DNA from: Candidatus Harrisonbacteria bacterium RIFCSPLOWO2_02_FULL_45_10c
GTDB lineage: Bacteria > Patescibacteriota > Minisyncoccia > UBA6257 > 02-FULL-45-10c
Direction: 5' to 3'
Length of the DNA: 6,763 nucleotides
Assembly (NCBI GenBank): GCA_001818705.1
Contig: MHJM01000022.1
Location: 1-6,763 of the forward strand
Positions within the stretch are counted from its first letter, which is position 1. Each line of letters begins with the position of its first letter. The notes under the pieces were generated by a model. That model ran no database searches and had not been told where the DNA came from. It saw only the letters and a list, made by a program, of their open reading frames with translations. Position numbers and translations under genes: made by a program. Shown piece after piece: positions 1 through 5,748 of the stretch.

Positions 1-30
1 CGTACGCAATAATGTGAGTTCTTTGTAATA

Positions 31-300
31 GAACCCATCTCAAAGATAGTTTCTCAACGCGATACTAGCCAATTTTGGCTAGGACCAGGCGCGAGGAGGA
101 AATCGTAGCTATCGCTACCTTTCCGATGAGCAACGCAGTCATAGGCAAAATTAGCGGTATCCCGGTAGGGTTGCTACCTAAATTGAAAATTTCTTTGTTC
201 TGCCTCCTCGAAGTAGCTTATGCTACGATCTCGTCGGCACGCCTAGAAATTTTCAATTTATCTTAGCAACGCGTTAGAAAACTATTTTTGAGATGGGTTC
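31..300. repeat. MITE-like 270-bp imperfect inverted-repeat element
   Basis: The left end (31-60) and right end (271-300) are inverted copies of each other, 26 of 30 bases matching, with outer tips GAACCCATCTC and GAGATGGGTTC. Inside are further pairings: a hairpin at 65-82 (CTAGCC/GGCTAG), one at 105-118 and one at 213-226 (both GTAGC/GCTAC), one at 164-178 (GGTAG/CTACC), the pair 92-99 with 203-210 (CGAGGAGG/CCTCCTCG), and the perfect 16-bp pair 179-194 with 245-260. The left and right halves resemble each other in inverted orientation over much of the element. It encodes no convincing protein: a TTG-started open frame of 63 codons (75-266) follows the repeat structure and matches no family I know. 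No target-site duplication is obvious. A non-autonomous mobile element is the best reading; a structured RNA or leader for the next gene is the alternative. Confidence 0.7.
179..260. repeat. Nested inverted repeat inside the MITE-like element
   Basis: The 16-bp arms TAAATTGAAAATTTCT (179-194) and AGAAATTTTCAATTTA (245-260) are exact reverse complements. They enclose 50 bases that contain their own GTAGC/GCTAC hairpin (213-226). The arms lie inside the larger terminal repeats, so the element may be composite, with one repeat module nested in another. As RNA it would fold into a long AU-rich stem capped by a branched loop. Confidence 0.6.
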
Positions 301-310
301 TTCAAAATAA

Positions 311-317
311 AAGGAGG
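311..317 (+). promoter_or_regulatory. Strong ribosome binding site for the translin-family gene
   Basis: AAGGAGG lies 10 bases before the ATG at 328. It is the only near-consensus Shine-Dalgarno sequence ahead of a gene in this window, and it fixes the start codon. It begins 10 bases past the outer end of the inverted-repeat element. Confidence 0.85.
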
Positions 318-327
318 AGTTAGTCCC

Positions 328-1113
328 ATGAGCGACCGCAGTCGGGAGTTAGATAGTGAAATGCGTTCCTTAACCGATGAAGTGCGGGGATTGGCGACGC
401 AACATTACGCCTATTCCAAAGCAAGCAACGATGCTTCGCCTATCAGCAGAAAATTGAAGTCGGAAATCTCAGAAATAACCGGGGCTTACGTAGATTCGTT
501 TGAAGAGCAGCGGAAAAACATCGGTAAGTGTTACGCTTTAGGGAACAATATCCGGGAACTTTCGAAAATCGGCATCTCTTTTTTGAAGAGAAACGAATCG
601 GAAAACGTTTCCAAGGTGCAGGCTTTGATAAAGAAAGCTTGGACTTTGCTTGGGGAATTCAACATCCCTCAAGACATGGCCTGGACCTTCGACAACGAGA
701 ACGGCCAGGAGATGGTGGAATTCGAGGTTTCCGTGGTTCTCTACAACTGTTTATATACCGACATCGATCCGGAAACGATACATCTCCCTTCCGAACAGGA
801 ATTGAATGTGCGGCCGCAAACCTGGCTTGCCGGCGTCGGTGACGCAGTCACCGAAGTTGGCAAGGTCCATCTCGAACGCTTGTGCGTTGACGGTATTCCG
901 AAGTCACAGCGAATCGCTGCCAGAAAGAAATATATCGATATGGCCTGCTCGCTCCGGGAAGGACTCGACCGCTTCGAAACCGCCTACGGGCAAGTCGTCA
1001 ACAATTCCCGCCGGAAAGGTTTCGCCAATACCTATCGGGGACTTCTGATGCGCATCGATCGGATGATCATCCGGGAACAAGAAGCGCTTGCCGCGATATA
1101 CGACACTCTGTAA
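328..1113 (+). CDS. Translin/TRAX-family protein, predicted endoribonuclease
   Basis: 261 residues, all-helical in character, with a charged N-terminal half. The C-terminal two thirds carries translin-family (PF01997, archaeal COG2178) signatures: QEMVE at 127-131, LPSEQELNV at 153-161, the LAGVGDAVTEV block at 167-177, and a basic RRK-x6-R stretch at 228-237. Human TRAX uses E126, E129, D193 and E197 (from memory) as its RNase metal site. The equivalents here are E128, E131, D172 and E176, all present, so this resembles the catalytic TRAX and archaeal Trax-like proteins more than the inactive translin subunit. In eukaryotes the TRAX-translin complex (C3PO) cleaves RNA, including siRNA passenger strands and tRNA 5' leader fragments; the bacterial role is unknown. 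No signal peptide or membrane segment is visible, so it is likely cytoplasmic. The gene stands alone, between a strong RBS and a terminator. Sampled lines are about 50-55% GC, above the neighbours. Family assignment is by recognised motifs, not a search. Confidence 0.8.
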   Translation: MSDRSRELDSEMRSLTDEVRGLATQHYAYSKASNDASPISRKLKSEISEITGAYVDSFEEQRKNIGKCYALGNNIRELSKIGISFLKRNESENVSKVQALIKKAWTLLGEFNIPQDMAWTFDNENGQEMVEFEVSVVLYNCLYTDIDPETIHLPSEQELNVRPQTWLAGVGDAVTEVGKVHLERLCVDGIPKSQRIAARKKYIDMACSLREGLDRFETAYGQVVNNSRRKGFANTYRGLLMRIDRMIIREQEALAAIYDTL

Positions 1114-1117
1114 AAAT

Positions 1118-1159
1118 AAACCCCTTCGACTTTAGTAAGTCGAAGGGGTTTTTCTTTTT
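1118..1159 (+). terminator. Intrinsic terminator of the translin-family gene
   Basis: A perfect 15-bp stem (1118-1132 with 1137-1151, core CCCCTTCGACTT/AAGTCGAAGGGG) closes a 4-base loop and is followed by a T-rich run to 1159. It starts 4 bases after the stop codon. The A-rich sequence on its left side means it could also work on the minus strand for transcripts coming from the M23 peptidase gene. Confidence 0.93.
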
Positions 1160-1181
1160 AAAGGAATAAAGGGGGTGTTAA

Positions 1182-1227
1182 AAATGTTTACATTATATCC
1201 GCATATGCGGATATAATGTAAACATTT
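1182..1227. repeat. Perfect 46-bp palindrome between convergent genes
   Basis: Bases 1182-1204 are exactly reverse-complementary to 1205-1227, with no spacer (centre GCAT|ATGC) and an AT-rich stem (outer arm AAATGTTTACATTATATCC). It lies 11 bases beyond the stop of the minus-strand peptidase gene. Read on that strand, the stem ends in a run of five T, so it could serve as that gene's terminator. Complete symmetry over 23 bp per arm is more than a terminator needs. Other options are a dimeric regulator or recombinase site, or a remnant of a palindromic mobile element. Confidence 0.85.
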
Positions 1228-1238
1228 CAGACTTAAAT

Positions 1239-2282
1239 TTACTTAACAAATGGATTTCTTGCTCCCTTAATCTCAAAATGAAGATGGCAGCCGGTGGGAC
1301 CGTGGGTATTGCCAGTATTTCCGATTATGGCGATTTGATCTCCCTTCACTACGTAATCGCCGATGGAAACCAGATTTTTTTCGTTATGCGCGTACTTGGT
1401 TCTTGTCCCGTTCGGGTGCTCGATTAAAATATAGTTGCCGTATCCTTCGTTCCAGCCGATAGCCGCCTCGGTAACCAATCCTTCCGCCGCCGCGTAAACC
1501 GGCGTGCCACAGGCATTGGCAATATCTACGGCATTATAGTTATGCAACTGGCCCCAATTCCAGCCAGTGGTCGGAATCGCAAAATACCCAGGCAAACTCG
1601 GCAAATTGATCCCTGCCGATAATTGGGCCGCTCGCATCGGCCGGGAATCCGGAATAATAATCATCGCCTGCTCGCTAATCCTGGAAGGAACCAACTGGGG
1701 ATTGGCATTTAAAATCCGCTCTACCGGCACGCCGTATTGGTTGGCGATGGCATCAATAGTTTCCTCCGGCTGGATCCGGTGCAGAACTCCGGTAACCGGC
1801 AAAATAACAATTTCCTGGCCCGGCTGAAGGGAGCGGCTTTGGATATTTTCATTCGCCCATAAAATCGTATTCAGGGAAATCCCGAAATTAGCCGCGATTC
1901 TTGAAAGATTATCTCCTTTTTGGATTTTATAAAGCAGCAGCCCGTCGCGGGTCGGAACAATATTACTTAACGGATTGCCGGTATTCAAAAGCGCAGCGCT
2001 GTCTAAAACTATAAAAACCGTTTCTTGCTGTTGGCCGCGCAAACCGAAATCCACCGAGCCAGAACTCTGCGCTACCGCTAATTCATTTTGAGAGCCTTCC
2101 ACGAGAGCATTATCTAAAATCCGGAAAGAAGCTTTCAAAAACTCATTGGTTGATTCAAAATTGGAACGATTGACGTATTGGGAAAAAACAATATTAAAAA
2201 CTCCCATAACCAAAATAAAAACAACCGTTATTACGGTTGTCCATTCTTTAAAAAAACTGAACAAAATCTTGGCTTTATTCAA
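1239..2282 (-). CDS. Membrane-anchored LysM-M23 peptidoglycan peptidase
   Basis: 347 residues. A short basic N-terminus is followed by one membrane segment (about 15-36), which anchors the protein with its bulk outside. After a linker come two LysM repeats (about 116-161 and 166-212), which bind peptidoglycan glycan chains, then an M23 (LytM/lysostaphin-like) domain at about 230-345. The M23 zinc and catalytic positions are visible: H247 and D253 in HNYNAVDIA, H299 in KYAHN, and H333/H335 in HLHFE. The family cleaves peptide cross-links in the cell wall for growth or division, and this copy looks intact and active. The start is a TTG (2280-2282): no ATG precedes the membrane segment in frame, and a stop lies a few codons upstream. 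No clear Shine-Dalgarno is seen. The gene is divergent from uvrD across 43 bp and convergent with the translin-family gene. Confidence 0.93.
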   Translation of the reverse strand: MNKAKILFSFFKEWTTVITVVFILVMGVFNIVFSQYVNRSNFESTNEFLKASFRILDNALVEGSQNELAVAQSSGSVDFGLRGQQQETVFIVLDSAALLNTGNPLSNIVPTRDGLLLYKIQKGDNLSRIAANFGISLNTILWANENIQSRSLQPGQEIVILPVTGVLHRIQPEETIDAIANQYGVPVERILNANPQLVPSRISEQAMIIIPDSRPMRAAQLSAGINLPSLPGYFAIPTTGWNWGQLHNYNAVDIANACGTPVYAAAEGLVTEAAIGWNEGYGNYILIEHPNGTRTKYAHNEKNLVSIGDYVVKGDQIAIIGNTGNTHGPTGCHLHFEIKGARNPFVK

Positions 2283-2285
2283 TTG

Positions 2286-2316
2286 TTGTCTTAGTATGCT
2301 AATAATACCTTATTAT
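2286..2316 (+). promoter_or_regulatory. Putative promoter for uvrD-rsmA
   Basis: TTGTCT (2286-2291) and TATTAT (2311-2316) are spaced 19 bases apart, ahead of the ATG at 2326. The -10 overlaps the -10 of the opposing peptidase promoter, so the two genes may compete for polymerase. The leader would be only a few bases long. Weak evidence, based on matches to consensus alone. Confidence 0.3.
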
Positions 2317-2317
2317 A
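2312..2317 (-). promoter_or_regulatory. Putative -10 box for the M23 peptidase gene
   Basis: The minus strand reads TATAAT here, a perfect -10 hexamer 29 bases upstream of the TTG start at 2282. No good -35 is seen. It lies in the 43-bp gap between divergent genes. Confidence 0.4.
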
Positions 2318-2325
2318 TCACAGGC

Positions 2326-4137
2326 ATGCTTAAGAAAAAAGACATTATTCCAACACTTAACGACATCCAGCGCCGCGCCGTTACCTACGGCGATGGACCA
2401 TTGCTAATTGCCGCCGGCGCCGGCTCCGGGAAGACCAAAACGCTTACCAGCCGCCTTATTTACTTGCTGGAAAAGGGAGTGTCCCCGGAACAAATCATCG
2501 CCGTCACTTTCACTAACAAAGCCGCCAACGAAATGCGTTCGCGCATCTTAAATTCCCAATTACCAATTACTAATTACCAATTACCATTTGTCGGCACCTT
2601 TCACTCTCTTGGCGTCCAAATTCTTAAAAATCAATCCCAATTGGCCGGCCGAACCAGCGCTTTTTCCATTTTTGACGAAGACGATTCGCTCAGCCTGATT
2701 AAATCGATTCTTGCCAATCTCAATCTGCCAAAAGAAAAATTTAATCCTTTTGCCATGGCCGCTAAAATTTCCCAAATAAAAAACGAGGTGCGGGAAACAG
2801 CTCCAGCGGCCGGCAAATTTGAGAAAATTATCGGGCTGGTTTTTAAAGATTACGAAGCGGCTCTGCGCCGCAGCAATGCCTTTGACTTCGACGACCTGAT
2901 CGGCAAAGTCGTCGCTATTTTCCAGGCTTATCCGGAAATCCTCCGCCATTACCAGGATCGCTGGCAGCATATTTTAGTGGACGAATTTCAGGATGTGAAT
3001 ACCACCCAATACCTGCTTATCAAGCTGCTGGCCGAAAAACACAAAAATCTTTTTGTCATCGGCGACGACGCCCAGAGCATCTATGCTTTCCGCGGTTCGG
3101 ATTTCCGCAATTTCCTGAATTTCGAAAAAGATTGGCTCAATGCCGCCATTATCAAGCTGGAAGAAAATTACCGGTCAACGAAAAATATTATCCGGGCGGC
3201 GTCCGAACTGATTAAAAATAATGTCTGCCAAAAACCGAAAAACCTCTGGACTAATAATGAATCCGGATCTTTAATCCAGCTCCGCGCCTTTTCCAATAAC
3301 GAAGAAGAGGCCTGGGCAATCACGGAAAAAATAGCGGAATACCTCAAAAAAAATGAATCGCCGAGCGATGTAGCCATATTATATCGGACGAATGCCCAAT
3401 CCCGGTCCATAGAACAAGCACTGATCCGCAGCCACATTTCATATGAAATTTACGGCGGCTTGAAATTCTACGCCCGAAAAGAAATTAAAGATATTATCGC
3501 CGGGCTTCGTTACGCCTTTAATCCAAACGACGAGGCAAGTATTGAGCGGATAGGAAAAACCTTCATTCGGCCGATCCAAACTGCGCTCCTGAACGAATTG
3601 CCGCGCCTTGCTAAAGAACTATCCATTGCCGAACTGATAAAATTCTTTATTGAGAATACTGATTATATCGAATATCTGGAAAAACACTTTAAAAATCCGG
3701 AAGAACGGCAGGAAAACATCAAAGAGCTGATTGCTTTCGCTTCCACCTTCCCAAATGCCCAGGATTTTCTCCAGCAAGTTACTTTAATGAGCAGCCTGGA
3801 TGGGCGGCCAAAAATGCAGCAAAACGCCGTCAAATTAATGACCATCCACCTCGCCAAGGGGCTGGAATTCAAACACGTATTCATTGCCGGCTGCAACGAA
3901 GGGCTCCTGCCGCACGAACGCTCGCTGGCGAGAGCGGACGATCTGGAAGAAGAGCGGCGACTGATGTACGTCGCTATGACGCGCGCCAAACAAGAACTGC
4001 AATTAAGTTTTTATGATCTGCCGTCCAGATTTTTAGGCGAACTGCCGCCGGAATTGATTGAATTTAAAAAAGTAACCGGTTACGGCGAAGAAACTAAAGA
4101 TTGGGACGATGAAATCATTTATATAGACAATATATGA
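2326..4137 (+). CDS. uvrD: UvrD/PcrA-type superfamily 1 DNA helicase
   Basis: 603 residues from the ATG at 2326. The frame stays open back to 2146, but that extension would run antisense through the coding sequence of the M23 gene, so it is rejected. SF1A helicase motifs appear in order: Q-motif LNDIQ (11-15), Walker A GAGSGKT (31-37), Ia TFTNKA (61-66), GTFHSLG (90-96), Walker B VDEFQD (218-223), motif III GDDAQSIYAFRG (246-257), motif IV ENYRS (280-284, arginine R283), motif V HLAKGLEF (508-515) and motif VI MYVAMTRAK (547-555, R553). It unwinds DNA 3' to 5' using ATP in nucleotide-excision and mismatch repair and in clearing stalled forks. It is shorter than typical UvrD/PcrA (over 700 residues) because the C-terminal region past SRFLGELP is only about 35 residues. 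An in-frame heptamer repeat lies between motif Ia and GTFHSLG. It overlaps rsmA by 4 bp. Confidence 0.96.
   Translation: MLKKKDIIPTLNDIQRRAVTYGDGPLLIAAGAGSGKTKTLTSRLIYLLEKGVSPEQIIAVTFTNKAANEMRSRILNSQLPITNYQLPFVGTFHSLGVQILKNQSQLAGRTSAFSIFDEDDSLSLIKSILANLNLPKEKFNPFAMAAKISQIKNEVRETAPAAGKFEKIIGLVFKDYEAALRRSNAFDFDDLIGKVVAIFQAYPEILRHYQDRWQHILVDEFQDVNTTQYLLIKLLAEKHKNLFVIGDDAQSIYAFRGSDFRNFLNFEKDWLNAAIIKLEENYRSTKNIIRAASELIKNNVCQKPKNLWTNNESGSLIQLRAFSNNEEEAWAITEKIAEYLKKNESPSDVAILYRTNAQSRSIEQALIRSHISYEIYGGLKFYARKEIKDIIAGLRYAFNPNDEASIERIGKTFIRPIQTALLNELPRLAKELSIAELIKFFIENTDYIEYLEKHFKNPEERQENIKELIAFASTFPNAQDFLQQVTLMSSLDGRPKMQQNAVKLMTIHLAKGLEFKHVFIAGCNEGLLPHERSLARADDLEEERRLMYVAMTRAKQELQLSFYDLPSRFLGELPPELIEFKKVTGYGEETKDWDDEIIYIDNI
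2556..2586 (+). repeat. CCAATTA heptamer tandem repeat inside uvrD
   Basis: About 4.4 copies of the 7-bp unit CCAATTA, with one C-to-T change in the third copy. It is translated in frame as residues 77-87 of the helicase (S-QLPITNYQLP). It falls in the loop between motif Ia and the GTFHSLG motif, where family members vary, so the protein can probably tolerate it. Similar TTACCAA-type heptamer arrays are known from cyanobacterial genomes, usually between genes. Confidence 0.85.
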
Positions 4138-4955
4138 AAAAATCTCTTGGCCAGCATCTTCTTTTAAATAAAACTGCGATTCAAAAGATTGTTCAGGCAG
4201 CTAATCCCCAAAATGGGGAGTTAATCATTGAAATCGGACCCGGCGCCGGCGCGCTTACGCTGCCACTGATAAAAAAATGCGAAGTTGTTGGCGCCGGGTT
4301 AATAGCCATTGAAAAAGATGCGGCGCTAGCACAAAAATTAAAAATAAAAAAGGAGGGGGTAAAAATTATTACCGGAGACGCTTTAAAAATTTTACCGGCC
4401 ATTATGCAGGAGTCTTTGTTTATGATTCATAATTACAAAATCGTCGGAAATATTCCCTATTACATTACCGGAAAATTGCTCCGGATTATTAGCGAATTGC
4501 CGAATAAGCCGGCGCTTACCGTTTTGATGATTCAAAAAGAAGTCGCCGAGCGCATTATTGCCCGCCCGCCGAAAATGAATCTATTGGCCGCCGCCGTCCA
4601 ATATTGGGCAACGCCCCAATTACTTTTCAATCTCAAGCCAGGCGATTTTAACCCTCCCCCAATGGTGTCTTCTGCGGTTATTTCTCTAACGCCGAACGGA
4701 AAAACAAACGGCAGCAAAACTACCGACAGCTACTATCGCTTAATTAGGGCGCTTTTTAAGCAGCCGAGGAAAACCATACTTAATAACCTTAAAAGCGGTC
4801 TTTCAATTACTTCAAAAGAAGCCACGGAAATACTTAAAAAGGAAAGTTTAAATCCAAACGACCGCCCTCAAAATCTTTCTATAGAACAAATTAAAAATCT
4901 CGCCAAATTTATGAGATCGGATCTCGTAAATTATTATTCTAAAATTAAATCTTGA
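4134..4955 (+). CDS. rsmA: 16S rRNA (adenine1518-N6/adenine1519-N6)-dimethyltransferase RsmA (KsgA)
   Basis: 273 residues. It transfers four methyl groups from S-adenosylmethionine to two adjacent adenines near the 3' end of 16S rRNA, a late step and checkpoint in 30S assembly; loss gives kasugamycin resistance. Visible motifs: N-terminal KKSLGQHLL (2-10), SAM-binding EIGPGAGALT (33-42), IEKD (59-62), GDAL (81-84), the catalytic NIPYY (106-110, the N-[IL]-P-[YF] signature), FNPPPMVSSAV (172-182) and the C-terminal LFKQPRKTILNNL (207-219). The ATG overlaps the uvrD stop in an ATGA, which implies translational coupling. The family normally ends near the LSIEQIKNLAK segment (248-258). Here about 15 further residues follow, encoded partly by the palindrome at 4909-4929, and look like a tail added by an insertion. 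The catalytic core is complete, so it should work. The last 22 bases overlap the convergent transposase gene. Confidence 0.97.
   Translation: MKKSLGQHLLLNKTAIQKIVQAANPQNGELIIEIGPGAGALTLPLIKKCEVVGAGLIAIEKDAALAQKLKIKKEGVKIITGDALKILPAIMQESLFMIHNYKIVGNIPYYITGKLLRIISELPNKPALTVLMIQKEVAERIIARPPKMNLLAAAVQYWATPQLLFNLKPGDFNPPPMVSSAVISLTPNGKTNGSKTTDSYYRLIRALFKQPRKTILNNLKSGLSITSKEATEILKKESLNPNDRPQNLSIEQIKNLAKFMRSDLVNYYSKIKS
4909..4929. repeat. 21-bp palindrome, copy 1 (in the rsmA 3' end)
   Basis: Arms TTATGAGATC and GATCTCGTAA around a central G; the single T:G mismatch can pair as a wobble. It ends 5 bases from the stop codon of the minus-strand transposase. It is identical to copy 3 and differs from copy 2 at one arm base and the centre base. 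It encodes residues F259-V264 and neighbouring bases of RsmA. Confidence 0.9.
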
Positions 4956-5614
4956 ATATTCGATAAATCTAATTCTTTCAGCCATTGCTCTGTTTGGCTT
5001 TTATAATTTTTAGGGCCGTCAAAAAAATTTAATAGAAATTCTCTTTGAGTAACTGATGGAAAATTCTTTTGGCCAATATAATCTAAATAGCTTGACCATC
5101 TGTAAGAATTAAGAAAATTTAAACTTACTTGTAAATCTTTAATTTTTCTTTCGCGCCATTCTGGAGCAACTAAATCAAGTGGATTTAAATGAATATAAAA
5201 TGGCAAATGAATAAAATGCTTATCTTGATTTACTAATACTGCTTTAAATTTTCCTTGAAATAGCGGTCCGATTCTTTTATATTTTTTATTAAAATACATT
5301 GAATATCCGATGCTTAATTTTTGTATAAATCTCGAGATACCACTTCCATTTTTTTGCCTAATAAATAAATGAAAATGATTTGGCATTAAACAAAACGCTA
5401 AAATTTCAACTAAAATTTCCCTTTCCTTATTACGAGATCCGATCTCGTAAGGTTGACGATAGTATTTATTTAGGGCAGATAATTCGTCATTAAATTCATA
5501 AAGATTTTCTATAAAACGAAGATAATCTTCGTCTTCTAAGAAAATTTTTCGCTTTTCTACGCCGCGATTATATATGTGGTATATCTGATCGCTAACTAAA
5601 GACGGATTTTTCAT
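4934..5614 (-). CDS. IS200-like (Y1/HUH) transposase, REP-associated type
   Basis: 226 residues. The start motif YHIYNRGVEKRKIF (12-25) is typical of REP-associated tyrosine transposases. The HUH metal-binding motif is H80-F81-H82 within MPNHFHLF, and Y140 in FYIHLNP is the likely nucleophile that forms a covalent link to single-stranded DNA. FQGKFKA (119-125) and YRWSSY (171-176) are further family landmarks. These enzymes cut and join single-stranded DNA at hairpins; RAYT members act on REP palindromes dispersed in the genome. All catalytic residues are present and the frame is intact. The variable region before the HUH motif (residues 56-61, YEIGSR) is encoded by a copy of the flanking palindrome. 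No clear Shine-Dalgarno precedes the ATG. It converges on rsmA with a 22-bp overlap. Confidence 0.94.
   Translation of the reverse strand: MKNPSLVSDQIYHIYNRGVEKRKIFLEDEDYLRFIENLYEFNDELSALNKYYRQPYEIGSRNKEREILVEILAFCLMPNHFHLFIRQKNGSGISRFIQKLSIGYSMYFNKKYKRIGPLFQGKFKAVLVNQDKHFIHLPFYIHLNPLDLVAPEWRERKIKDLQVSLNFLNSYRWSSYLDYIGQKNFPSVTQREFLLNFFDGPKNYKSQTEQWLKELDLSNIQDLILE
5430..5450. repeat. 21-bp palindrome, copy 2 (inside the transposase gene)
   Basis: Arms TTACGAGATC and GATCTCGTAA are perfect complements around a central C. On the transposase strand it is read as Y56-E-I-G-S-R61 plus the start of the next codon. Beyond the palindrome, copies 2 and 3 both continue with (A/G)GTTG on the plus strand, so their similarity extends past the symmetric core. 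Confidence 0.9.
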
Positions 5615-5629
5615 AATGCTTAGTATATC

Positions 5630-5650
5630 TTATGAGATCGGATCTCGTAA
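5630..5650. repeat. 21-bp palindrome, copy 3 (upstream of the transposase gene)
   Basis: Same 21 bases as copy 1, placed 16 bp upstream of the transposase ATG. On the minus strand a TATACT sequence (5622-5627) follows it closely. A -35 would fall within the palindrome, so it could also be an operator or promoter part for the transposase. AGTTG follows on the plus strand. Confidence 0.9.
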
Positions 5651-5674
5651 AGTTGTTAATTAATTAGTTGGGGA

Positions 5675-5703
5675 TTGGTTGGCCACATAAAATAAGATAT
5701 AAT
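5675..5703 (+). promoter_or_regulatory. Promoter for the exported-protein gene pair
   Basis: TTGGTT (5675-5680) and a perfect TATAAT (5698-5703) are separated by 17 bases, the ideal spacing for the housekeeping sigma factor. The start of transcription would fall near 5710, just before the leader hairpin. Confidence 0.65.
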
Positions 5704-5711
5704 TTAAATAA

Positions 5712-5743
5712 GCTTTTGAGGCGCAATTTTACGTCTTAAAAGC
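5712..5743 (+). promoter_or_regulatory. Leader hairpin before the start codon at 5749
   Basis: GCTTTTGAGGCG (5712-5723) pairs with CGTCTTAAAAGC (5732-5743): 12 pairs including two G-U, with an 8-base loop. It would sit at the very 5' end of the mRNA and ends 5 bases before the ATG. No Shine-Dalgarno is present. No U-run follows, so it is not a terminator. It may stabilise the message or tune initiation. Confidence 0.55.
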
Positions 5744-5748
5744 ATAAA

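Larger units (their letters stand above)
4909..5650 (-). mobile_element. IS200-like/RAYT-type element bounded by 21-bp palindromes
   Basis: The unit runs from palindrome copy 1 to palindrome copy 3 and holds one transposase gene. The AT-rich coding sequence (a sampled line gives about 28% GC) contrasts with uvrD (about 42%). Joining base 4908 to 5651 places an in-frame TAG straight after codon 258 of rsmA, a natural-looking end for that gene, which supports insertion near the original stop. Exact boundaries are inferred; elements of this superfamily do not make target duplications, so none is expected. Confidence 0.55.

Noticed and set aside
31..260. CRISPR array
   Set aside because: The repeats are inverted rather than direct, and there is no regular repeat-spacer pattern.
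75..266. 63-residue open frame with TTG start inside the inverted-repeat element
   Set aside because: It has no ribosome binding site or family match, and its composition is dictated by the hairpins and repeats it runs through.
528..1048. Alternative plus-strand frames within the translin-family gene
   Set aside because: They have no ribosome binding site and arginine/proline-rich out-of-frame composition. The main frame has the family motifs and a strong start.
1182..1227. dif-like Xer recombination site
   Set aside because: The outer arms vaguely recall Xer half-sites, but the full 46-bp symmetry without a central spacer does not fit the two 11-bp arms and 6-8 bp centre of dif.
1567..1827. 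86-residue plus-strand frame inside the M23 peptidase gene
   Set aside because: It is antisense to LysM and peptidase coding sequence, with no start signals.
2146..2325. 60-residue N-terminal extension of the UvrD frame
   Set aside because: It is antisense to the membrane segment and linker of the M23 protein. The ATG at 2326 sits just ahead of the Q-motif, as expected for the family.
2581..3989. Minus-strand open frames across uvrD
   Set aside because: They are shadows of a helicase with all motifs in order on the plus strand, with no family resemblance of their own.
4193..4717. Minus-strand open frames across rsmA
   Set aside because: They are antisense to conserved methyltransferase motifs and have no signals of their own.
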